The notes: generated from the sequence alone by a model not told the origin. DNA of 64,000 bases from Nevskia sp964451925 (GCA_964451925.1 CAYVKA010000014.1:1-64000), one strand, 5' to 3'; counted from the stretch's first letter, positions 55,677 through 64,000 are shown. Made by a program: numbers and translations.

Positions 55677-56791
55677 TACTGGCCCTCCCGGCCGCGCGAG
55701 CGCGCGCCGCTGTCGTCGCTGCCCGGGGTGGCCGGCGGCGGTGCGGCGTTGCTGGCGGCCGGCGGCGACGGGCTTTCCGCGGCGCCGTTGAGCAGCTGCT
55801 GCAGCGGCACGTTGAAGCTGGGATTGCCCTTGTCCACGTCGACCAGCACCGCCCCGGACTTGGCGTAGATTTCAGTCATGGTATCCAGGTACAGGCGCTT
55901 GCGCGTCACCTGCGGCGACTTGCGGTATTCCTGCAGCACGGCATTGAAGCGGGCGGCGTCGCCTTCGGCGCGGGCAATGACCTGGTCGCGGTAGGTCTGC
56001 GCCTCGTTGACGCTGCGCGAAGCCTCGCCGCGCGCCACCGGCACGCGGCTGGCGGCGTAGGACTGGGCGTCGGCGTTTGCGCGCTTCTGGTCATCGGCGG
56101 CGCGGATGGTGTCGGCGAAGGCCGGCTGCACCGCGTCCGGCGGCGCCACCTTGCTCAGGCTGACGTCGGTGATCTGCAGGCCGCAGTGATAGCCATCGAG
56201 AATCTGCTGCAGCAGCTGGCGGGTCCTGGCGGCGATTTCGGCCTGGCTGTTGCTGAGGTCGCTCTTGCCCACCACCTGGTCGATGGTATAGCCGGCGATC
56301 ACCTGCTGCAGCGCGCTCTTGGCGGCGAACTGCAGCGTCTCGTCCGGCCGCTCGACGTTGAACGCATTGTCCTCGACCGCGGACACGCGGAACTGCACCG
56401 ACAAGCCGATATCCACCAGATTCTGGTCCTTGGTGAACAGCTCGCTCTGCACCGGGGCCTGGCGCGAACCGCCGACATTGACCTTCTTCACATGCTCGAT
56501 CGGCGGCGGCAGATGCCAGTGCAGGCCCGGACCATCGGTGCGGGCGTAAGCGCCGAAACGGATCACCAGGCCGCGGTCCTGCTCGTCAACGGTGTAGAAC
56601 CCGGCCAGCAGCCAGATCAGCACCAGCAGCGCGGCCACCAGCAGCGCCGGCACGCCGCCCAGGCCGCTGCCGCTCCAGCGGTCGCGCAGGCGCTTCAGCA
56701 GCTGGTTGAGATCAGGTATCTCGCCGCGCTTGCCACCGGGCCCCTGGCTCCAGGGGTCGCGGTTGTTGTTACCCGGCTCGTTCCAGGCCAT
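55676..56791 (-). CDS. hflK: HflK, modulator of FtsH protease
   Basis: The 371-residue protein has a Gly/Pro-rich cytoplasmic N-terminus (MAWNEPGNNNRDPWSQG), one membrane helix (VPALLVAALLVLIWLLAGFY), an SPFH domain and a helical region. A low-complexity Ala/Pro tail ends the protein. It partners HflC. The hflK-hflC junction is a one-base TAATG overlap typical of translational coupling. hflX lies about 105 bases upstream. Confidence 0.96.
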   Translation of the reverse strand: MAWNEPGNNNRDPWSQGPGGKRGEIPDLNQLLKRLRDRWSGSGLGGVPALLVAALLVLIWLLAGFYTVDEQDRGLVIRFGAYARTDGPGLHWHLPPPIEHVKKVNVGGSRQAPVQSELFTKDQNLVDIGLSVQFRVSAVEDNAFNVERPDETLQFAAKSALQQVIAGYTIDQVVGKSDLSNSQAEIAARTRQLLQQILDGYHCGLQITDVSLSKVAPPDAVQPAFADTIRAADDQKRANADAQSYAASRVPVARGEASRSVNEAQTYRDQVIARAEGDAARFNAVLQEYRKSPQVTRKRLYLDTMTEIYAKSGAVLVDVDKGNPSFNVPLQQLLNGAAESPSPPAASNAAPPPATPGSDDSGARSRGREGQ

Positions 56792-56896
56792 TAATGCTCC
56801 GCTGCGGGAAGTGGCGTCTTTTGCGGACGCGAGCTTGATGGGAAGGGATTCCCGGGAAAATCTGTCGTAAAAACGGGCAATTCAGAAAGCGGGATT

Positions 56897-58243
56897 TTAG
56901 GAAGCGGCAGCGGTGGCGGCAACCGCGCGCGGCGGCAGCTTGACCCCGGCCTCCCGGCACAGGCGCTCCAGGCGTGAATAGGGCAGGCGCACGGTGAGGC
57001 GCAGGCCGCCATCGTCCTCCACTTTCTCGGAGCGCACCGCGTGCAGCGCGAACAGCTGGGCGCGCAGCCGCGCCGCGCTCGGCGGCAGCAGGATCTCGTC
57101 TTCGATCAGGTCGGGGTAGAGGCACGCCGCGATGGCGCTGCGCAGCAGGTCCAGCCCCTCGCCGGTGCGCGAGGAGATGAACACGCGGACCGGCCGCCCG
57201 TCCTCGTCGCGCTCGATGCGCGCCACTTCCGGCGCGGTGCCTTCCTTGCGCAGGTCGATCTTGTTGTAGACCAGCAGGCGCGGCACTTCGTCGGCGCCGA
57301 TCTCGCGCAGCACCGCGTCGACCTGTTCCATGCGGGCGACGCGCTCGGCATCCGCGGCGTCGACCACGTGCAGCAGCAGGTCGGCTTCGCGCGATTCCTC
57401 CAGCGTGGCGCGGAAGGCGGCGATCAGGTCGTGCGGCAGATCGCGGATGAAGCCGACCGTGTCCGCCAGCACCGCGGTCTCGCCGCTGGGCAACGCCACC
57501 TTGCGCACGGTGGTGTCGAGGGTGGCGAACAGCAGGTTGGAGGCGAACGTATCGTCGCCGGTGAGGGCGTTGAACAGCGTCGACTTGCCGGCGTTGGTGT
57601 AGCCGACCAGGGACACCGTGGGAATCTCGCTGCGGGCGCGGCCCTGGCGGTTCTGCGCACGGCGGCTGCGCACTTCCTCCAGCCGCCGCTTCAGCGTGTC
57701 GATGCGGCCGCGCACCAGGCGGCGGTCGGTTTCCAGCTGCGACTCGCCGGGGCCGCGCAGGCCGATGCCGCCCTTCTGACGCTCCAGGTGGGTCCAGCCG
57801 CGCACCAGGCGGGTGGCCAGGTGCTGCATCTGCGCCAGCTCCACCTGCAGCTTGCCCTCGTGCGAGCGGGCGCGGCGGGCGAAGATGTCGAGAATCAGCC
57901 CGGCCCGGTCCAGCACCCGGCATTGCAGGCGCTTTTCCAGGTTGCGCTCCTGGCTGGGCGTCAGATCGTGATTGAAGATGGCCAGCTCGGCGCCGCCGGC
58001 GTGCACCGCCGCCCCGACCTCGTCGACCTTGCCGCTGCCGGCATACAGTCCGGCATCCGGACGGTCGCGGCTGCCGCCGATCACGGCCACTACTTCGGCG
58101 CCGGCCGAACGGGCCAGTTCCAGGAATTCGGCGCGATCAGCCTCGAAGTCGGTGCCTGGGAATTCCAGGTGCACCAATACCGCTTTCTGCGTGCCGGCCG
58201 CGCTGACGGCCGGTGCGGTGTAGGAATCGGGATTGGTGCTCAG
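56897..58243 (-). CDS. hflX: GTPase HflX (probable CTG start)
   Basis: HflX splits or rescues stalled ribosomes. The protein has the N-terminal HflX domain (LVHLEFPGTDFEADRAEFLEL, LYAGSGKVDEVG), the segment RGPGESQLETDRR and the G domain (VSLVGYTNAGKSTLFNAL, ADTVGFIRDLPHDL, VYNKIDL). No ATG or GTG is available in a suitable place. Starting at TTG 58177 would cut off the conserved AVLVH strand. A CTG at 58243 with GAGAG eight bases upstream gives MSTNPDSYTAPAVSAAG...KAVLVH, 448 residues, and is preferred. hfq ends 18 bases upstream. Confidence 0.93.
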   Translation of the reverse strand: MSTNPDSYTAPAVSAAGTQKAVLVHLEFPGTDFEADRAEFLELARSAGAEVVAVIGGSRDRPDAGLYAGSGKVDEVGAAVHAGGAELAIFNHDLTPSQERNLEKRLQCRVLDRAGLILDIFARRARSHEGKLQVELAQMQHLATRLVRGWTHLERQKGGIGLRGPGESQLETDRRLVRGRIDTLKRRLEEVRSRRAQNRQGRARSEIPTVSLVGYTNAGKSTLFNALTGDDTFASNLLFATLDTTVRKVALPSGETAVLADTVGFIRDLPHDLIAAFRATLEESREADLLLHVVDAADAERVARMEQVDAVLREIGADEVPRLLVYNKIDLRKEGTAPEVARIERDEDGRPVRVFISSRTGEGLDLLRSAIAACLYPDLIEDEILLPPSAARLRAQLFALHAVRSEKVEDDGGLRLTVRLPYSRLERLCREAGVKLPPRAVAATAAAS

Positions 58244-58261
58244 CGGTTTGACTCTCGCAAC

Positions 58262-58513
58262 TCAGGCGTCGGCGGGCTGCGCTTCGTCGCCATCGGTCTC
58301 GGCGATGCGCACGGCGCGCGCCGGCACAATGGTGGAAATGGCGTGCTTGTAGACCATCTGGCTGACCGTGTTCTTCAGCAGCACCACGAACTGGTCAAAG
58401 GATTCGATCTGGCCCTGCAGCTTGATGCCATTGACCAGGTAGATCGAAACCGGTATGCGCTCTTTGCGCAGGGCGTTGAGAAACGGCTCCTGCAGAGTCT
58501 GTCCTTTAGACAT
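58262..58513 (-). CDS. hfq: RNA chaperone Hfq
   Basis: Hfq forms a hexamer that pairs small RNAs with mRNAs. The 83-residue protein has Sm1 (QEPFLNALRKERIPVSIYLVNG) and Sm2 (YKHAISTIVP), with the proximal-face residues Gln8, Lys56-His57-equivalent (YKHA), and a short C-terminal tail (ETDGDEAQPADA), much shorter than in E. coli. AAGGA precedes the ATG by seven bases. Its place between miaA and hflX is standard. Confidence 0.97.
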   Translation of the reverse strand: MSKGQTLQEPFLNALRKERIPVSIYLVNGIKLQGQIESFDQFVVLLKNTVSQMVYKHAISTIVPARAVRIAETDGDEAQPADA

Positions 58514-58608
58514 TTCTAATCCTTTTTCAATTTTCTGAACAGCGGCAGTTGCCTGCCTATACAGGGAAAGTGTACCACGCGGGGGATTCATTCGGCCGGA
58601 TGTCAAGT

Positions 58609-59559
58609 TCAGGCTGATTCGGTCAGATTCAAGACCGCGCCGGCGGCATTCGGTTCCGCCGGATCGATCCAGTTCCAACCGGATTCGCCTCGCAACCAGG
58701 TTAGCTGGCGCTTGGCGTATTGACGCGTGGCGATCACGCCGAGTTCGACTGCACGATCCGGGCCATAGGCGCCGTCCAGGCAGCCCCAGAGCTGGCGATA
58801 ACCCACCGCGCGCATCGACGGCAGGGCCGGATGCAGGTCGCCGCGGGCCCGCAGCGCCGCCACTTCCTCCAGAAAACCCTGTGCCATCATGGCGCGGAAG
58901 CGCTGTTCGATGCGCCGGTGCAGCTGCTCGCGCTGCGGCGGGCACACCGCCACTCGCACCAGCGCAGCGCCCAGGCCCTGGCCGCGCGGCCGCTGGAACT
59001 GCTGGCTGGCGGGTTCACCGCTGAGGTGATGGATTTCCAGCGCGCGCTGGATGCGCTGCGCGTCATTGGGGTGCAGGCGCGCCGCGCTTTGCGGGTCGAT
59101 CCCGGCCAGGCGCGCGTGCATCGCGGCCCAGCCCAGCGTGGCGGCCTCGGCCTCGGTGCGGGCGCGGAATGCCGCATCGGCGGAGGGCAGATCGCTTAGC
59201 CCCTGCAGCAAGGCGCGGAAATAGAGCATGGTGCCGCCGACCAGCAGCGGGCGCCTGCCCCGACCGCGGATATCGTCGATCACGCGCCGTGCGTCGGCGG
59301 CGAACCGCGCCGCCGAATAGCTCTCGGCGGGATCGATCAGGTCCAGCAGGTGATGCGGCACCAGCCGGCGCGTGGCGGCGTCGGGCTTGGCGGTGCCGAT
59401 ATCCATGCCGCGGTAAACCTGCGCCGAATCGACGCTGACGATCTCGGCCTGCCCACCGAGACGTTCCACCAGCTGCAGCGCCAGCGCCGACTTGCCGGCG
59501 GCGGTAGGGCCGGCGATGGCGATGAGCGGGGCCTGCGCGGGATCGAGGGAGGGTTTCAC
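58609..59559 (-). CDS. miaA: tRNA dimethylallyltransferase MiaA
   Basis: MiaA adds a dimethylallyl group to A37 of tRNAs that read codons beginning with U. The 316-residue protein (E. coli 316) has the P-loop IAGPTAAGKSALALQ, DSAQVYRGMDIGTAKP, LVGGTMLYFRALLQGL and a C-terminal RQYAKRQLTWLRG. mutL lies 40 bases upstream and hfq follows on the same strand. Confidence 0.96.
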   Translation of the reverse strand: MKPSLDPAQAPLIAIAGPTAAGKSALALQLVERLGGQAEIVSVDSAQVYRGMDIGTAKPDAATRRLVPHHLLDLIDPAESYSAARFAADARRVIDDIRGRGRRPLLVGGTMLYFRALLQGLSDLPSADAAFRARTEAEAATLGWAAMHARLAGIDPQSAARLHPNDAQRIQRALEIHHLSGEPASQQFQRPRGQGLGAALVRVAVCPPQREQLHRRIEQRFRAMMAQGFLEEVAALRARGDLHPALPSMRAVGYRQLWGCLDGAYGPDRAVELGVIATRQYAKRQLTWLRGESGWNWIDPAEPNAAGAVLNLTESA

Positions 59560-59599
59560 CGGCTGATTTTAGCCGGCGCCGCCGCCCGGGCCGCTGCGC

Positions 59600-61435
59600 T
59601 CAGCGCCCGCGCAGGAACAGGCGATCCAGGTCCTCGGCGCCGATCTGCACCCAGGTGGGGCGGCCATGGTTGCACTGGCCGGACAGCTCGGTGGCCTCCA
59701 TGTCGCGCAGCAGGGCATCCATCTCCGGCACGGTCAGGCGTCGGTTGGCCTTGATGGCGCCGCGGCAGGCCAGATCGGCGAGGATGCGGTGCTGCGCGTC
59801 GAGCACTTCGCCGAAATGCGCCTCGCTGTCGTTGCCCTCGCCGCACAGGCCGCGCAGCAGCGCGCCCAGGTCGGTCCTGGCCAGCAGCGGCGGCAGCGCA
59901 CGCACGGTCACGCTTTCCGGCCCGGCGCGGTCGATGACCAGACCCAGGCGCGACAGCTCCTCGCGCTGCGCTTCGAGCTGTTCGGCTTCGGCCTCGCCCA
60001 CCCGCACCGGCTCCGGCACCAGCAGGGCCTGCGCCGGGATGCCGCCGGTCTCGAGCTGCGACTTGTAGCGCTCGTACAGCACCCGCTCGTGGGCGGCGTG
60101 GGCATCGACCAGCACCAGGCCCTGCCGGTTCTCGGCCAAGATGAATACGCCATGGAGTTGCGCCAGGGCGCGCCCCAGCGGCTGCTGCGCCACGACCACA
60201 TCGGAATCGGCCGCAGGCTGCGCCGCCGCTGCGTAGAGCGGCCAGGCAGTGGAGGCCAACGGTGTCGGCGCCGGCTCGCGGATGCCGGAGAACGCGGCGC
60301 CGCCGAGGTGTCCCGTGCTGCCGCCGTAGGACGCCGGCCGGGCGTAGCGCAGCGGCTCCTGTGTCGGTGCCTGCGCCTGCTCCGGCGCCGCGTCCGGCGC
60401 ATGCAGCTCAACCCGGTGATGCAGTCCGGGATCGGGGCGGATGCGGCGCAACAGCTGATGCACGCAGCCGAACAGGAAGTCATGCACCTGCGCCGACTGG
60501 CGGAAACGCACCTCGCTCTTGGCCGGATGCACGTTGACATCGACCGCCGCCGGGTCCAGCTCCAGGAACAGCACGAACGCCGGATAGCGCGTCGAGTGCA
60601 GCACGTCGGCGTAGGCGCGGCGCAGCGCATGGCCCAGCAGCTTGTCGCGCACCATGCGGCCGTTGACATACAGGAACTGCTGATCGGGCTGCGCCCGCGC
60701 GAAGCTGGGCAGCGCCACCCAGCCCCACAGCCGCAGGCCCTGCCGCGACTCGTCCAGCATCACCGCGTTGTTCATGAACTCCGCGCCGCAGACTTCGGCG
60801 ATGCGCGCCTCGCGCGCGGGCTCATCCAGTGCCGGCGCCAGCTCCAGCGCACGGCGGCCGTTGTGGCGCAGCGCCAGGCGCAGATCGAAACGTGCCAGCG
60901 CCAGCCGCCGCGCCAGCTGGTCGATGTGGCGGAATTCGGTGGATTCGGCGCGCATGAACTTGCGCCGCGCCGGCGTATTGAAGAACAGGTCGCGCACTTC
61001 CACCGTGGTGCCGACGGCGTGCGCTGCCGCCACCGGCGGACCGGCCTCGGCCGCGCCGGCACCGGCGATGCGCCAGCCATGCGCGTCCTGCGCGGTGCGC
61101 GAAGTCATGGCGAAGCGCGACACCGACAGGATGCTGGGCAAGGCCTCGCCGCGGAAACCGAGGCTGGCCACGCTCTCCAGGTCGTCCAGCGAAGCGATCT
61201 TGCTAGTGGCGTGGCGCTGCAGGGCCAGCGCCAGCTGCTCGCGCGGAATGCCGCCGCCGTCGTCGCGGATGCGGATCAGGCCGAGGCCGCCCTGCTCGGT
61301 CTCGATCTCGATCTGGCGGCCGCCGGCATCGAGGCTGTTCTCCACCAGTTCCTTGACCACGGCAGCGGGTCTTTCAACGACTTCGCCGGCTGCGATCTGG
61401 TTGATGAGCTGGTCGGGCAATACCTGGATGGTCAC
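59600..61435 (-). CDS. mutL: DNA mismatch repair protein MutL (endonuclease-type motif)
   Basis: The 611-residue protein has the GHKL ATPase motifs IAAGEVVERPAAVVKELVENSLDAG, DDGGGI and GFRGEALPSI. Its C-terminal domain carries VDAHAAHERVLYE (about residues 443-455), which fits the endonuclease motif D-x-H-A-x2-E-x4-E. GQCNHGRPTW near the end supplies further metal ligands. E. coli MutL lacks this motif and uses MutH, so strand cutting by MutL itself is expected here. A Pro/Ala-rich linker joins the domains. Confidence 0.96.
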   Translation of the reverse strand: MTIQVLPDQLINQIAAGEVVERPAAVVKELVENSLDAGGRQIEIETEQGGLGLIRIRDDGGGIPREQLALALQRHATSKIASLDDLESVASLGFRGEALPSILSVSRFAMTSRTAQDAHGWRIAGAGAAEAGPPVAAAHAVGTTVEVRDLFFNTPARRKFMRAESTEFRHIDQLARRLALARFDLRLALRHNGRRALELAPALDEPAREARIAEVCGAEFMNNAVMLDESRQGLRLWGWVALPSFARAQPDQQFLYVNGRMVRDKLLGHALRRAYADVLHSTRYPAFVLFLELDPAAVDVNVHPAKSEVRFRQSAQVHDFLFGCVHQLLRRIRPDPGLHHRVELHAPDAAPEQAQAPTQEPLRYARPASYGGSTGHLGGAAFSGIREPAPTPLASTAWPLYAAAAQPAADSDVVVAQQPLGRALAQLHGVFILAENRQGLVLVDAHAAHERVLYERYKSQLETGGIPAQALLVPEPVRVGEAEAEQLEAQREELSRLGLVIDRAGPESVTVRALPPLLARTDLGALLRGLCGEGNDSEAHFGEVLDAQHRILADLACRGAIKANRRLTVPEMDALLRDMEATELSGQCNHGRPTWVQIGAEDLDRLFLRGR

Positions 61436-61474
61436 GGCGCACTCGAGGGCATGATGCCGTCAAGCATAAAGGAA

Positions 61475-61499
61475 GGCCCGAGCGTTCTGCGCCCGGGCC
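61475..61499 (-). terminator. Probable terminator between amiC and mutL
   Basis: On the minus strand GGCCCGGGCG and CGCTCGGGCC (plus-strand span 61475-61499) form a 10-base stem with one G-U pair, followed by TTCCTTTA. It lies about 20 bases after the amiC stop codon. Confidence 0.65.
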
Positions 61500-61520
61500 C
61501 AAGGCTCCGAAGAATGGGGG

Positions 61521-62984
61521 TTAATTCTCGCTGTCGCCGCGAGCGCCTTTCTCGTAGCTCACCGGCACGGCCTTGCCGCGCGTGCGGCGCCGCGGCGCTG
61601 CCGGGTGATCGGGCTGGGTGGCGGCCACCAGCTGTTGCTGCTGCAGCGGGCGGTAGCGCGAGAAGTAGCCCTTGATGCCGTCGAAAATGCTGTCGGCAAA
61701 CTGACCCTGATACTCCGGGCTGCGCAGCATCTGCTCCTCGCGCGGGTTGCTGATGAACGCGGTCTCCACCAGTACCGAGGGGATGTCCGGCGACTTCAGC
61801 ACCATGAACCCGGCCTGCTGCACCGCCGGCTTCTGCAGCTCGTTGACCTTGTGCAGGGAGTCGAGCAGGCGGTTGCCCAGGTCGAAGCTGGCGTCCATGG
61901 TCGCCGACTGCGAGATGTCGAGCAGCACCGCCGCCAGGCGGTCGTCCTTGTCGTGCAGATCGACGCCGCCGACCAGATCGGCCGCGTTTTCGTGGTTGGC
62001 CAGCCAGCGCGCCTGTTCGGTGGTGGCGCCGTGATCGGACAGCACGTACACCGCGGTGCCGCGCATGTCGCGGTCGCGGTACGAGTTGGCGTGAATCGAC
62101 ACGAACAGGTCGGCCTGGGCCTGGCGCGCTTTGACGGTGCGCTCGCGCAGGCCGACGTAATAGTCACCGTCACGAGTCAGCACGGCGCGCATGCCGGGCT
62201 GCGCATTGATGCGCCGCGCCAGCTGGCGGGCTATGGCCAGCGTCACGTTCTTTTCCTGCAGGCCGCCGCGCCCCTGTGCACCGGGGTCGTCGCCGCCATG
62301 GCCGGCGTCGACCGCCACCACGATGGGCTTGACGGACAGAGACACCGCATCGCGGCTGACCGGAGCAACAACGGGCGTCGCCACCGCTACCGCCGTCGGG
62401 GGAGTCGGGATGCTCGGGGCCGCCACCACCGCCGGCTGCGGCACCGCGGCCGGAATCACGGGAATCACCGGGGCCGCGGACGGCGCCGCCGCAGCAAGCT
62501 GCACCGGAGCCGCGGACGCAACCGCGTCGGGTGCCGCGCCGGCGGCGGGCGCGACGCCATTGTCGGAAGCGGCCGAGGCGGTCACCATCGACGGCATCGG
62601 CGTGGCGCCGGCGGGATACAGTTCGAGGATCAGGCGATAGCCATACCCACCGCTGGGCTTCAGACCAAAGCTCTTCGGCGTGACCGACTGGTTCAGGTCC
62701 AGCACCACGCGCAAGCCGCCGTCGTGCGGGCCGGAACGCACGCTCTTGACCAGGCCGGTGGGCACCGGATTCAGATTGAGCGTGCGGCCACGGCGGGCGC
62801 CCGCGATATCGACCACTACGCGGTCCGGATTGCTCAGGGTGAAGACGTTGTTGTCGGCGCTGGCATCCAGATCGAACACCACGCGGGTGCTCTCGGCGCC
62901 GCCCAGCAGGCGCAGCTCGCGCAGCTCACCCGCCTGCGCGCAGGCAAATGACAGCGTGAGAACGAGCCCTACGACGCAACGCAT
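61521..62984 (-). CDS. amiC: N-acetylmuramoyl-L-alanine amidase with AMIN domain (AmiC type)
   Basis: The enzyme cuts the bond between MurNAc and L-Ala during daughter-cell separation. The 487-residue protein has a signal peptide (MRCVVGLVLTLSFACAQA), an AMIN domain for septal targeting (about 20-125), a long Ala/Pro/Val linker (about 125-235) and an Amidase_3 domain with VAVDAGHGGDDPGAQG, GLQEKNVTLAIA, SIHANSYRD and the catalytic Glu in VLVETAFISNP. The start at 62984 is set by the signal peptide; upstream residues are not signal-like. It sits in the amiB position of the E. coli cluster. Confidence 0.95.
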   Translation of the reverse strand: MRCVVGLVLTLSFACAQAGELRELRLLGGAESTRVVFDLDASADNNVFTLSNPDRVVVDIAGARRGRTLNLNPVPTGLVKSVRSGPHDGGLRVVLDLNQSVTPKSFGLKPSGGYGYRLILELYPAGATPMPSMVTASAASDNGVAPAAGAAPDAVASAAPVQLAAAAPSAAPVIPVIPAAVPQPAVVAAPSIPTPPTAVAVATPVVAPVSRDAVSLSVKPIVVAVDAGHGGDDPGAQGRGGLQEKNVTLAIARQLARRINAQPGMRAVLTRDGDYYVGLRERTVKARQAQADLFVSIHANSYRDRDMRGTAVYVLSDHGATTEQARWLANHENAADLVGGVDLHDKDDRLAAVLLDISQSATMDASFDLGNRLLDSLHKVNELQKPAVQQAGFMVLKSPDIPSVLVETAFISNPREEQMLRSPEYQGQFADSIFDGIKGYFSRYRPLQQQQLVAATQPDHPAAPRRRTRGKAVPVSYEKGARGDSEN

Positions 62985-63165
62985 AAAGCCCCCGACGGGC
63001 GATGACAGCGGGAAGATAGCGCCGCCCGCGGAATATTTCAAGAATTTTCTTTTTTGAATCAATAGGTACTGCATCACACTTCATGCTTATTGTGGAACCC
63101 GGCCGGAATATCCGCCCCGCACCACGCGTGAACCCGATGGGAAATGGGTGGAGATCAGGCGGAAA

Positions 63166-63639
63166 TCAGGCAGGAATCAGGCCGGCCGCGCGCAGCAGCG
63201 GCAGCGTCGTCGGGCCCGCTTCGAGGCGGATTTCCCGGCCGTCGCCGGCGCTTTGCAGCAGTATCCGCAGGTCGGCCGGGGGCAGCTCCCCGGCGCCGCG
63301 TTCAGGCCACTCCACCAGCCAGACCGAGCTTTGCGGCGGCGTATCGTACAGGCCCAGCTGCTCCAGCTCGGCCGGATCGGACAGGCGGTAAAGGTCCAGG
63401 TGCAGCAGATCGCGGCCGGCCAGCTGATAGGGCTCGACCAGGGTGTATGTGGGACTGCGGATGGGGCCGCTGGCGCCCAGCGCGCGCAGCCAGCCGCGCA
63501 CCAGCGTGGTCTTGCCCGCGCCGAGGTTGCCGTGCAGGTAGACCACCAGCCCCGGCAACGGCGCCAGGGCCTGCGCCAGGCGCGCGCCCATCGCCTCGGT
63601 GGCGGCGGCGTCGGGCAGGGTCTGGGAGTGGGAGATCAT
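63166..63639 (-). CDS. tsaE: tRNA threonylcarbamoyladenosine biosynthesis protein TsaE
   Basis: TsaE is the ATPase of the TsaBDE complex that makes t6A37 in tRNAs. The 157-residue protein (E. coli 153) has Walker A LHGNLGAGKTTLVRGWL, SPTYTLVEPY, LLHLDLYRL and VWLVEWPERG. AGGAAG precedes the ATG at 63639 by a few bases. An inverted repeat of the GAGGCGGGAGG type separates it from nnrD upstream. Confidence 0.95.
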   Translation of the reverse strand: MISHSQTLPDAAATEAMGARLAQALAPLPGLVVYLHGNLGAGKTTLVRGWLRALGASGPIRSPTYTLVEPYQLAGRDLLHLDLYRLSDPAELEQLGLYDTPPQSSVWLVEWPERGAGELPPADLRILLQSAGDGREIRLEAGPTTLPLLRAAGLIPA

Positions 63640-63656
63640 CGCTTCCTGTCCGGGAA

Positions 63657-63743
63657 GCGGGAGGCGAGAGGCGGGAGGCGCAGAAGCGAAGGCATGACGA
63701 GCCGCCCCGGTGTTTCGTGCCTTTCCCACCTCTCGCCTCCCGC
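63657..63743. repeat. GAGGCGGGAGG-type inverted repeat between nnrD and tsaE
   Basis: GCGGGAGGCGAGAGG (63657-63671) and its exact complement CCTCTCGCCTCCCGC (63729-63743) flank a 57-base interior, and further GCGGGAGG copies surround both arms. It is a dispersed intergenic element; a related arm is seen at about 17932-17955. Confidence 0.8.
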
Positions 63744-63751
63744 CTCCCGCC

Positions 63752-64000
63752 TCACGGATTCACCACCGCGCGCAGGCTGTCGATCAGGTCGGACGGCGTC
63801 AGGCCGCGCTCGCCGTCGCCGGCAGCGCGGTCGCCGGCCAGGGCATGGGCCAGCACGGCCGCGCGGGTGGCGCTTTCCGCATCCAGCCCCTGGCCGAGAA
63901 ACGCGGCCACGATGCCGGTGAGGGCGTCACCCATGCCACCGACCCCCATGCCGGGATTGCCATAGGGGCACAGCGCCAGTTCCCGCCCTTGCACCAGGGT
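63752..64000 (-). CDS. nnrD: NAD(P)H-hydrate dehydratase domain, C-terminal part only (cut by window edge)
   Basis: The readable 82 or so residues are the end of an ADP-dependent NAD(P)H-hydrate dehydratase: ...GNPGMGVGGMGDALTGIVAAFLGQG and AVLAHALAGDRAA, then GLTPSDLIDSLRAVV. The frame is open to the right edge, so the start lies outside. The signature usually reads GxxGSGDVLTG; here it is GGMGDALTG. Position before tsaE-amiC-mutL matches E. coli nnr (yjeF). Whether an N-terminal epimerase domain is fused cannot be seen. Confidence 0.9.
   Translation of the reverse strand, partial: TLVQGRELALCPYGNPGMGVGGMGDALTGIVAAFLGQGLDAESATRAAVLAHALAGDRAAGDGERGLTPSDLIDSLRAVVNP

Overview
The window is a contiguous piece of a chromosome from a high-GC gammaproteobacterium. 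Both the gene content and the gene order point there: the nnrD-tsaE-amiC-mutL-miaA-hfq-hflX-hflK-hflC-DUF2065-purA-rnr-rlmB-rpsF-rpsR-rplI-dnaB-alr order is that of the Escherichia coli yjeF-to-rplI and dnaB-alr regions, with hisZ, a tRNA-Leu and a Sel1-type gene inserted. The ffh / CcsA-like / CNNM-CBS group matches E. coli ffh-ypjD-yfjD. Dispersed repeats of the 'gggaatcgggaatgggg' type, a eukaryote-type phosphoglucomutase and a CHASE2 Ser/Thr kinase suggest the Xanthomonadales/Nevskiales side of the class. That placement is an inference. No phage, insertion sequence, plasmid or CRISPR array was found.

Layout. 1-9.4 kb: EttA, a DUF815 ATPase, MgtE, a secreted DUF885 peptidase, DUF1249, phosphoglucomutase and a small His/Cys-rich secreted protein. 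9.4-17.9 kb: a thioredoxin-reductase-like ferredoxin-NADP reductase, the PEP synthase regulator PpsR, an SMR transporter, PEP synthase (interrupted by ten Ns that look like a scaffolding artefact), a secreted hypothetical protein, RNase T2, a membrane GGDEF protein and a CinA-like protein. 17.9-29.4 kb: an NADP isocitrate dehydrogenase fused to a CBS pair, then a redox-rich block (YajL, GrxD, SodB, a 2-Cys peroxiredoxin, TrxB, a GST) mixed with argF, nadC, a hydrolase, SppA and an NlpC/P60 lipoprotein. 29.5-36.8 kb: the ffh-rpsP-rimM-trmD-rplS operon, a class II cyclic-nucleotide-phosphodiesterase-like hydrolase, a CcsA-like protein, CorB/HlyC and an NTF2-like protein. 36.8-43.3 kb: radA, a degenerate tandem repeat, and a signalling operon of CHASE2 Ser/Thr kinase, PP2C phosphatase and FHA protein, followed by DoxX. 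43.3-64 kb: the long minus-strand housekeeping supercluster from alr to nnrD, with one plus-strand tRNA-Leu(CAG).

How the parts work together. Much of the window is translation and envelope housekeeping. Three areas carry regulatory interest. PpsR/PpsA and the CBS-fused isocitrate dehydrogenase both sit at carbon branch points and could be read out by nucleotide levels. The kinase-phosphatase-FHA operon is a self-contained phospho-signalling set whose kinase and FHA protein share a Glu-x-Thr-[Ile/Met]-Ile-Leu motif. The purA start region carries a second, near-identical copy of the purA start that opens a short leader frame ending over the real purA start codon. The most promising new item is the isocitrate dehydrogenase-CBS fusion, followed by the kinase/FHA motif and the purA leader.
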